In this document: piece after piece, positions 31,139 through 36,829 of the stretch
Layout of the letters: every line of letters begins with the position of its first letter
How positions within the stretch are numbered: the first letter of the stretch is position 1
Source: Vibrio ruber DSM 16370
Lineage (GTDB): Bacteria; Pseudomonadota; Gammaproteobacteria; Enterobacterales; Vibrionaceae
Reading direction: 5' to 3'
NCBI RefSeq assembly: GCF_900163965.1
Contig: NZ_FULE01000056.1
Span: 1 to 36,829 of the forward strand
DNA length: 36,829 nucleotides
Translations under genes and position numbers: made by a program
The notes under the pieces: model-generated
The model's input: only the letters and a program-made list of their open reading frames with translations
Told to the model about the DNA's origin: nothing
Database searches by the model: none

Positions 31139-31538
31139 TGCATAGTCCTAAATCACTTTTGTTGAGAATTGTACCAAAGCCATTTGAATCGGCCAGCTTC
31201 CCCAGAAGTGAAACCTACATTTTAATCCACCTGATCCACCAAATAGGTCTTCAAGCCTTGATTCATCAGGGATGTGGCGTGGTGGATTACGCAGAAGTTG
31301 TTCCACCACTTTTTACTATCCCACCACCGAACTACAGTTTCATTGTAGTGCAGTGGTTATTAATCATGGTCTTAATGCAGGATTACACGCAGCAACGAAT
31401 CTTCATTCAGCAATTGAAGGTTGCTTACAGTTTGGTGTCGTCAGCGAAGATAGACAGGCTTTTGAGAATTATTACCGTCCCCGTACCCCAAGCCGTACCC
31501 GGTGGTGATTTTTGAATGATGAAGATCTCTTAAATCCT
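31139..31538. other. Right end of the trmA-flanked segment, no confident gene
   Basis: This 400-bp stretch follows the nuclease-like gene. It contains the ttcaagccttg...agggat element (31250-31273) and the GTGGTGG...CCACCAC hairpin (31277-31310), both related to elements at the left end. An open frame at 31272-31508 encodes a stretch such as HAATNLHSAIEGCLQFG that looks protein-like, but I recognise no family and see no good start. It may be a gene fragment. Confidence 0.5.
31277..31310. repeat. GTGGTGG/CCACCAC hairpin repeat, right copy
   Basis: gcgtggtggAttac, 9 bases, then gttccaccact, is the direct partner of 29015-29047, with one substitution in the conserved arms and a 1-bp length difference in the middle. 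The two copies are 2262 bp apart and bracket the two cassette genes. Confidence 0.6.
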
Positions 31539-32648
31539 TTATTTAATGCGCTCTAGAAGTACACCTGCTTCCATATGGTGGGTGTAGGGGAATTGGTCGA
31601 ACAGCGCGAAGCGCGTAACGCGGTGTGTTTCACTCAGAACCGTCAGGTTTTCTTTCAGGGTTTCCGGGTTGCAAGAAATATAAAGAATCCGCGGGTATTT
31701 CTGCACCATTTTGCAAGTATCGATATCCATGCCGGAACGTGGCGGATCGACAAAAATCGTTTCACATTGGTAGCTGCTGAGATCAACACCGGCATCTTTC
31801 AGGCGACGGAACTCACGTTTTCCTTCCATTGCTTGGGTAAATTCTTCTGCGGACATCCGGATGATTTGCACATTATCGATGTGGTTGGCGGCAATGTTAT
31901 ATTGCGCTGAATCGACGGAAGGCTTCGCTAGTTCTGTCGCTAATACGCGATTGAAATTTTGTGCCAGCGCCAGCGAAAAATTCCCATTGCCACAGTAGAG
32001 TTCCAACAGATCCCCCCGACTGTCCCGGGTACAGTCAACGGCCCATTCCAGCATTTTCTCGGCAATCCGACCGTTGGGCTGCGTAAAACTGTTTTCAACT
32101 TGCTGATATGTATAGGTTTGATTGTGGACTGATAGTTTTTCGAGCACGTAGTCGCGGTCTAAGACCATTTTTATTTTTCGCGCCCGGCCGATTAAGTTCA
32201 GATTAAAACCTTGTTGGCGTAGGGTGTCTTTTAAGGTTTGCGCAGCTTGTTGCCACTGTTCATCAATCTGGCGGTGGTAGAGCAGTGAGACCAGAACTTC
32301 TCCGCTGAGCGACGATAAGAAATCAACCTGAAACAGTTTGTGACGCAGGATGTCGTTGTCGCGAATCTGTTCGAGTAAAGCGGGCATCAATTGATTGATC
32401 AGTTGGCTTGCTGCCGGGAACTGATCAACCCGGTATTTCTGACGGGTTTGCTGATCGAACATGATGTAGTAGAGATCATTGCCTTCATGCCAGACGCGAA
32501 ACTCAGCACGCATCCGATAATGCTGTTCTGGTGATTCAAAAACGTCGAGTGCCGGCATGTGAAATTCAGAAAACATCTCAGTAAGCCGAGTGACTTTCTC
32601 TTGCAATTGATTCTGGTAGCGTTCGGGATTTACATCAAGAGTAGCCAT
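31539..32648 (-). CDS. trmA: tRNA (uracil-5-)-methyltransferase TrmA
   Basis: The product is a 369-residue enzyme that makes 5-methyluridine 54 in tRNA using SAM. The SAM-binding motif ELYCGNGNFSLAL is at 216-228, DPPRSG at 301-306, the nucleophile C326 is in YISCNPETL and the general base E360 in HHMEAGVLLERIK. The length and order of motifs are those of E. coli TrmA. The order trmA(-), btuB(+), murI(+), rRNA operon is also the E. coli order. The last 30 bp, from the E360 codon to the stop, are duplicated at 28641-28670, so the present 3' end may be one supplied by, or left after, an integrating element; the protein is intact. Confidence 0.97.
   Translation of the reverse strand: MATLDVNPERYQNQLQEKVTRLTEMFSEFHMPALDVFESPEQHYRMRAEFRVWHEGNDLYYIMFDQQTRQKYRVDQFPAASQLINQLMPALLEQIRDNDILRHKLFQVDFLSSLSGEVLVSLLYHRQIDEQWQQAAQTLKDTLRQQGFNLNLIGRARKIKMVLDRDYVLEKLSVHNQTYTYQQVENSFTQPNGRIAEKMLEWAVDCTRDSRGDLLELYCGNGNFSLALAQNFNRVLATELAKPSVDSAQYNIAANHIDNVQIIRMSAEEFTQAMEGKREFRRLKDAGVDLSSYQCETIFVDPPRSGMDIDTCKMVQKYPRILYISCNPETLKENLTVLSETHRVTRFALFDQFPYTHHMEAGVLLERIK
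31542..31571 (-). repeat. Right copy of the trmA 3' end (att-like direct repeat)
   Basis: This is the partner of 28641-28670, with 27 of 30 bases identical, and lies within the functional trmA gene. It starts exactly at the catalytic E360 codon and ends at the TAA stop region. Confidence 0.8.
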
Positions 32649-32844
32649 CGTATTACCTTTATCTTTAATAGAGCGAATATTTTACAGAGCGAACAATGCA
32701 AGAGCGCAGATTTTATTCAATTCCATCATGATGTCCAGTCTGTTCGTGGATCCACAGCGGATTTTCTTCATGAGTCAGATGAAGATCATCTGGACAAGCT
32801 TTATGTAGGTCAATACTATCGTGCCAGTTGGTACCCCCCAAATG

Positions 32845-33030
32845 ACAGCGTCTATTTGTCAAATGGGGTGTTGAAAAGGGAATCTGGTGAAAATCCAGAA
32901 CTGACGCGCAGCGGTAAATAGAAGACAAGATCTCAAGAGACACTGCATCGGATGTGGGAAGTCGGGATTTTGGCGGTTATCTCAGGGTAATCATATTCTT
33001 AAGTCCGAAGACCTGCCAGCAACCGGGAGA
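32845..33030 (+). ncRNA. Cobalamin (B12) riboswitch controlling btuB
   Basis: The conserved core blocks of the adenosylcobalamin riboswitch are readable in order: aagggaatctggtgaaaatc, then ccagaactgacgcgcagcgg, and near the 3' end aagtccgaagacctgcc. The exact ends are estimated. The RNA should bind cobalamin and lower btuB expression when B12 is plentiful. Just downstream, accgggag (33021-33028) can pair with ctccggt (33040-33046), a possible part of the switch. Confidence 0.92.
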
Positions 33031-33074
33031 TAACAGGAGCTCCGGTCAGATTAACGCGAATTCAGGATATAAAA

Positions 33075-34907
33075 ATGAAAAAAACAGTTTTAGCGATCGC
33101 AGTGGTATCGCAGCTTTCTTGCGCTTTTTATTCTTATGCAGACAGTTCAAACGCAGACACCAATACAATGGTTGTGACTGCGAATCGGTTTGAGCAAAAA
33201 ATAAAAGAGACTATTGAACCAGTAGAAGTCATTACTAAACAAGATATTAATGCCATTCAAGCAACATCGTTGGTAGATGTACTAAAACATCTACCAGGTG
33301 TCCAGGTTGCAAATCAAGGAGGGCTTGGGCAAAGTGCTGAACTTTATTTACAAGGACGTTCATCTAGTAATACCTTGTTCCTTTTAAACGGTATTAGGAT
33401 AGGTAGCGCCACCTCTGGATCAACAGATCTATCTGCAATTCCACTGAAAGGTATTGAGAGGATAGAGGTACTTCGAGGCCCTCGAGCTGCCGTTTATGGC
33501 TCCGATGCAGTCAGTGGTGTCGTTAATCTTATTACAACTGCATCGCCGAGCAACCGTTCAGGCGTATCAGCATCGATAGGAAGTAATAAATACTTTGATA
33601 CAAATGCTTATTTTTCTGTGGCGGATGATGTTAGTTGGTTAAACATGTCTGTAACTCATCAACAGAATGATGGTTTTGATGTAAAGGCGAATAGTCCAAA
33701 TATTCATGATTCAGATAATGATGGGGTTCTCTCACAATATATATTGGCTGATGTGGGGAGAAAAGTATCAGACTCATTAACCCTAAAATTGAATGGGTAT
33801 TACCAGCGTAAAAACTCAGATTATGATTACGGCCAATCATCGAATGGAGCTGATCAGACAGATAGTGATTTATATAATGTCGGCTTGATTACAGAGTATA
33901 AAGTAGATCCTAGCTATCAAAGTCATTTTACGGTAGCAACGAATCAGGATTCGGCTGAATTCCATGGGCAAGGAGCAACACCAAATACGATTAGTACCAA
34001 TCGAGACTCATTTTCATGGGATAATCGATATAAGTTAAATCAAGTGCTTGTCGTTACTGGTGGTTTTGACTGGTATCGTGATCGTGTTGACAATGGTTCG
34101 ATTGAGTACCTCAGTGATAAACGAAGAAATACTGCTGGCTATCTTGGCGGATATTTATCTTTAGGAGACTTTTCTGCTGAAGGAAATATTAGACGGGATA
34201 AAAATAGTGCTTACGGTTATGTAACGACTCATCAAATTGCCTCGGCATATCGTTTATCGGATGATCTGCGTATTACGATGAGTTATGGAGAGTCCTTTAA
34301 AGCGCCAACTTTTAATCAACTTTATTGGCCGACCCAATGTTTTGGATCCGGTGGTTGTTACTCCGGGAATCCATCTCTTGTTCCTGAAAAAACAAAGACG
34401 AGTGAATTAGCATTTGAAGGGACTTATTATGGGGCGGAGTTTCGTCTGGCAGCCTATCGAAGCCGCGTGAAAGATATGATCGATAGTTTCTCAAATGAAA
34501 ATGTGGATAGAGTCGATATACAAGGGATGGAGTTTGTCTCAAAATTTGAAACAGGGAGTTTGTATCACACCGTCGTATACGATTTTCTGGATGCTAAAAA
34601 TAGTTCAACAGATAAGCAGCTCAGACGTAGAGCAAGACATAGTGTCAAATGGGATACTGAATATCTATATGGAGCATGGCAAGTTAAGTTGAGTTATTTA
34701 TTTCAAGGGAAAAGATACGAAGATACAAGAAACCAAAAAGTCCTAGGAGGATATGGTTTAGTTGATTTGGCGACTTCTTATACGTTCGATAATGGTGTTA
34801 AAGTCGGTGGTAGAGTTGCTAATTTACTTGATAGGGAATATCAGACCGCACTTGGCTACAATACGGCAGATAGAGAGTACTATCTAAACATCTCATATGA
34901 TTTGTAA
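33075..34907 (+). CDS. btuB: TonB-dependent vitamin B12 receptor BtuB
   Basis: The product is a 610-residue outer-membrane receptor that imports cobalamin with energy from TonB. The signal peptide is MKKTVLAIAVVSQLSCAFYSYA; the TonB box follows at about DTNTMVVTA. The plug domain holds DVLKHLPGVQV, LNGIRIG and IERIEVLRGPRAAVYGSDAVSGVVNLIT; the 22-strand barrel ends REYYLNISYDL with plug-barrel family signatures such as YGESFKAPTFNQLYWP and NLLDREYQ. The ATG has AGGA upstream and lies about 45 bp after the riboswitch. The gene looks more A/T-rich than trmA, which may be the lineage's norm for porins. murI follows after 69 bp. Confidence 0.95.
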   Translation: MKKTVLAIAVVSQLSCAFYSYADSSNADTNTMVVTANRFEQKIKETIEPVEVITKQDINAIQATSLVDVLKHLPGVQVANQGGLGQSAELYLQGRSSSNTLFLLNGIRIGSATSGSTDLSAIPLKGIERIEVLRGPRAAVYGSDAVSGVVNLITTASPSNRSGVSASIGSNKYFDTNAYFSVADDVSWLNMSVTHQQNDGFDVKANSPNIHDSDNDGVLSQYILADVGRKVSDSLTLKLNGYYQRKNSDYDYGQSSNGADQTDSDLYNVGLITEYKVDPSYQSHFTVATNQDSAEFHGQGATPNTISTNRDSFSWDNRYKLNQVLVVTGGFDWYRDRVDNGSIEYLSDKRRNTAGYLGGYLSLGDFSAEGNIRRDKNSAYGYVTTHQIASAYRLSDDLRITMSYGESFKAPTFNQLYWPTQCFGSGGCYSGNPSLVPEKTKTSELAFEGTYYGAEFRLAAYRSRVKDMIDSFSNENVDRVDIQGMEFVSKFETGSLYHTVVYDFLDAKNSSTDKQLRRRARHSVKWDTEYLYGAWQVKLSYLFQGKRYEDTRNQKVLGGYGLVDLATSYTFDNGVKVGGRVANLLDREYQTALGYNTADREYYLNISYDL

Positions 34908-34913
34908 TGCATC

Positions 34914-34935
34914 AGAGCCGCCGTTTGGCGGCTCT
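34914..34935 (+). terminator. Hairpin after btuB
   Basis: A 9-bp perfect GC-rich stem, agagccgcc (34914-34922) and ggcggctct (34927-34935), has a 4-nt loop and lies 7 bp after the btuB stop. There is no T run, so it may attenuate rather than fully block reading into murI. Confidence 0.65.
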
Positions 34936-34976
34936 CCCATTGATTCAATGCTATTGCTAAAAAGCATTGAAAGCGT

Positions 34977-35843
34977 ATGATGCAGTTTATTTTCACCTTT
35001 CTGACGTACCATATTTTTATCGTGTCCTCACAAGTTTCTAATATCTTAATTTTTGACTCCGGTGTCGGTGGCCTCTCGGTTTATCGCGAGATTCAGCAGT
35101 TGCTCCCTGAGCAAAACTATTTCTATTTGTTCGATAATGAAGGCTATCCATACGGAGAGTTGCCACAGCAAAAATTACTCAACCGAGTTGAAAACTTAGT
35201 CTCGTCGCTCGTAACAAAAATGGCGATAGATATTGTGGTGATTGCCTGTAATACTGCCAGTACAATTGTTCTGCCTAGCTTACGTAAGATATTAGATATT
35301 CCGGTTGTTGGTGTGGTTCCCGCGATTAAACCTGCCTGTAATTTGGCGCAGCGATGTGTTGGCCTTATTGCAACACCTGCAACCATTCAACGGCCTTACA
35401 CCCATGAGCTGATTCGGGATTTTTCATCTGACAAAGAGATCTGTCTGCTCGGGTCAACCGCATTAGTCGATATGGCTGAACGCAAGTTACGTGGTGTACC
35501 GGTCAATCTATCTGAGTTGGCCAATATTCTTCAACCGATTCAAGGGCGAATTGATGTGGCTGTACTTGGTTGTACACACTTCCCACTATTGAAAGATGAG
35601 ATTCAGCAGGTATTGGGAGTGCATGTCATGTTGGTAGATTCAGGAAAAGCCATTGCGCGAAGGGTAGCGAGTCTTATTTCTCCGGGAATGTGCAGACATG
35701 TATCACAGACGGCCCGGATATTTGCCAGTACCTCACCATATGATGGAGAGGCACTGACTCGGGTATTATCTGATTGGGGATTTAATCATATTGAGAATTT
35801 TCCGATTCAGGGTTCTTCGGATCATTCGCAACCCGGACTTTAA
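34977..35843 (+). CDS. murI: Glutamate racemase MurI
   Basis: The product makes D-glutamate for peptidoglycan. It is 288 residues from the first ATG; the family core starts at ILIFDSGVGGLSVY. The two catalytic Cys are C91 (IACNTAST) and C199 (LGCTHFPLL), with D27-S28 and the PYGE loop also present. The first ~15 residues are hydrophobic and not family-like, so the GTG at 35022 (VSSQVSNILIF), giving 273 residues, may be the true start; neither has a strong ribosome site. The 3' end overlaps the convergent RRM gene by 62 bp. Confidence 0.93.
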   Translation: MMQFIFTFLTYHIFIVSSQVSNILIFDSGVGGLSVYREIQQLLPEQNYFYLFDNEGYPYGELPQQKLLNRVENLVSSLVTKMAIDIVVIACNTASTIVLPSLRKILDIPVVGVVPAIKPACNLAQRCVGLIATPATIQRPYTHELIRDFSSDKEICLLGSTALVDMAERKLRGVPVNLSELANILQPIQGRIDVAVLGCTHFPLLKDEIQQVLGVHVMLVDSGKAIARRVASLISPGMCRHVSQTARIFASTSPYDGEALTRVLSDWGFNHIENFPIQGSSDHSQPGL

Positions 35844-36234
35844 GAGTTCGATCCATATAACTGGATTCATTAAGCTTTGAAATTGCTTTTTGTGCGTCAG
35901 CCTCTGGCATTACCACAAAGCCAAATCCGCGTCGCTTCCCAGTACGTTTGTCCTTCATTAAACGTACTGCGAAAACTTCACCATAATCTGAAAAGAGGCT
36001 CTTTACATTTGATTCATTCGCTTTGTAGGGGAGATTGCCGACATATAATGTTGTTGTCGCCATCTGTGACTGAGGTTGAGAAGACGAAGTTTGTGAAGTG
36101 AGAATAAAAACAAGAGTTGCCCCTGCCAATCCAACCAGAAAAGCGACAACCGAGGGAATTGCGAGCTGAGAAAGTGCAATAACACCTAACACAGCAAACG
36201 TGGCAAGCCACAAAAGAGATTTAGTTAAATTCAT
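35782..36234 (-). CDS. Membrane-anchored RNA-binding (RRM) protein
   Basis: The product is 150 residues. The first ~48 residues hold two membrane segments (SLLWLATFAVLGVIALSQLA and PSVVAFLVGLAGATLVFIL), followed by a Gln/Ser linker and an RNA recognition motif: RNP2 LYVGNL (about 63-68) and RNP1 KRRGFGFV (about 100-107). RRM proteins are uncommon in bacteria, and fusion to a membrane hairpin is rarer; I recall similar genes in other Vibrio but no established role. The RRM should face the cytoplasm. Its mRNA is antisense to the end of murI. An internal ATG (MATTTLYVGN) could give a soluble form. Confidence 0.87.
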   Translation of the reverse strand: MNLTKSLLWLATFAVLGVIALSQLAIPSVVAFLVGLAGATLVFILTSQTSSSQPQSQMATTTLYVGNLPYKANESNVKSLFSDYGEVFAVRLMKDKRTGKRRGFGFVVMPEADAQKAISKLNESSYMDRTLKVRVANDPKNPESENSQYD

Positions 36235-36351
36235 ATTGGAATACTACTTATCAATTAATAAGAAAGATGAATACATAATTAAAATAGAACAGATAAATGA
36301 ATCTTACGTTTATGTATAGGGTTTTTCCAACCCATTGCTGTGATAATCCTC

Positions 36352-36392
36352 AAAGGTTATAACATTATTTATAACCTTTCTGATTTCTTTTT
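36352..36392 (+). terminator. Terminator insulating the rRNA operon promoters
   Basis: An 11-bp perfect stem, aaaggttataa (36352-36362) and ttataaccttt (36369-36379), has a 6-nt loop and is followed by ctgatttcttttt. It would stop plus-strand transcripts reading through from btuB-murI before the rRNA promoters. Confidence 0.8.
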
Positions 36393-36423
36393 GAGCAAAC
36401 AGAAAAAAAAGTAAAGAAATCAC

Positions 36424-36451
36424 TTGCTACAAGTTATTTGTTCCCTATAAT
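36424..36451 (+). promoter_or_regulatory. rRNA operon promoter P1
   Basis: TTGCTA (36424-36429), a 16-bp spacer and TATAAT (36446-36451) are followed by the GC-rich discriminator gccgcc typical of stringently controlled rRNA promoters. A/T-rich sequence lies upstream, as an UP element would. Confidence 0.75.
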
Positions 36452-36530
36452 GCCGCCTCACCGACAGAGAGTGTCTGAAGACGGCAAACTCAAGGTAAAA
36501 GAAAATCCTAAAATTGTTAGCAAATATCTG

Positions 36531-36558
36531 TTGACTTGATTTTCGAAAAGCGTAAGAT
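36531..36558 (+). promoter_or_regulatory. rRNA operon promoter P2
   Basis: TTGACT (36531-36536), a 16-bp spacer and TAAGAT (36553-36558) are followed by acgcacccc, a GC-rich discriminator. An A/T-rich block (about 36505-36530) lies directly upstream. Confidence 0.8.
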
Positions 36559-36564
36559 ACGCAC

Positions 36565-36829
36565 CCCTAGCCGAGGCGAGAAGCCAACAGCTAGACGCTC
36601 TTTAACAATATAGACCAATCAATCTGTGTGGGCACTCGTCGATAAATATCCAAAAAGATTTTATCAATGAATCGAGTGACCAAATCAAGTTGGATGCAGG
36701 CAACTGTTATTCAATAAGAGCACAGTCAATTCAACATTACTTATGTAATGTCACTTTTTGCTTCTGCTTTTAAGCAGAGACAAAAAGCAGTATTCATTGA
36801 GCCGACACTTCGGTGTCACAAAAACTTTA
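36565..36829 (+). other. rRNA operon leader (5' of 16S rRNA, which lies beyond the window)
   Basis: This is the transcribed leader from about the P2 start to the window end. It contains boxA and the sequence that pairs around 16S for RNase III processing (for example the tcacttttt-rich part near 36751). The mature 16S 5' end (aaattgaagagtttgat type) is not reached, so the gene itself is not annotated. Confidence 0.8.
36597..36607 (+). promoter_or_regulatory. BoxA antitermination site in the rRNA leader
   Basis: GCTCTTTAACA is the conserved rrn boxA element, which recruits the Nus antitermination complex. It lies about 40 nt after promoter P2. Confidence 0.9.

Noticed and set aside
31139..31276. 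A second attC site after the nuclease-like gene
   Set aside because: No RYYYAAC / GTTRRRY box pair with inner pairing could be found there.
1..36829. CRISPR arrays, tRNA genes, intact insertion sequences
   Set aside because: No regular repeat-spacer pattern, no cloverleaf sequence and no transposase frame was seen on either strand.

Overview
The window comes from a gammaproteobacterial chromosome, most likely a Vibrio or close relative. The evidence is an Hcp protein of the V. cholerae type, the trmA / btuB / murI / rRNA-operon order at the right end, an integron attC site, and Vibrio-like gene content throughout. The species cannot be decided from the sequence. The window contains no complete rRNA or tRNA gene; it ends inside an rRNA operon leader just before 16S rRNA.

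Left part (1-8800). A type VI secretion pair, vgrG (cut by the window edge) and hcp, reads leftward. hcp has a near-perfect sigma-54 promoter and an array of TTGC/GCAA inverted repeats upstream. Next come a TetR regulator and a two-gene heterodimeric ABC transporter under a strong Fur box, and then a compact leftward operon of a LuxR-type regulator, a VOC-fold protein and an MHS-type permease.

Centre (8819-28029). This is a sulfoquinovose (SQ) catabolic region. It encodes a TRAP binding protein, sulfoquinovosidase YihQ, dihydroxyacetone kinase, glycerol dehydrogenase, a TauE-type exporter, mutarotase YihR, a CsqR-like DeoR repressor, SF kinase YihV, SLA reductase YihU, a zinc-type class II aldolase in place of the E. 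coli class I aldolase YihT, TRAP membrane subunits, a free-standing PTS EIIB domain, SQ isomerase YihS and a LamB-type porin. The inferred pathway is: porin and TRAP import of SQ-glycerol; YihQ hydrolysis to SQ plus glycerol; SQ to SF, SFP, then DHAP plus sulfolactaldehyde (SLA); SLA reduced to dihydroxypropanesulfonate (DHPS), which is exported. Glycerol goes through GldA and DhaKL to DHAP. GldA makes NADH and YihU consumes it, so the two arms could balance redox. An exact 14-bp motif shared by two divergent promoter regions is a good candidate for the repressor operator.

Right part (28030-36829). A 2.9-kb accessory segment lies between two copies of the trmA 3' end, at 28641-28670 and 31542-31571, which looks like att-type duplication by an integrative element. 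It holds an Abi_C/HEPN-like protein gene, an attC recombination site and a second gene for a nuclease-like protein with a C-terminal membrane anchor. No integrase is visible. Beyond it are trmA, a cobalamin riboswitch with btuB, murI, a membrane-anchored RRM protein, and the promoters and leader of an rRNA operon.
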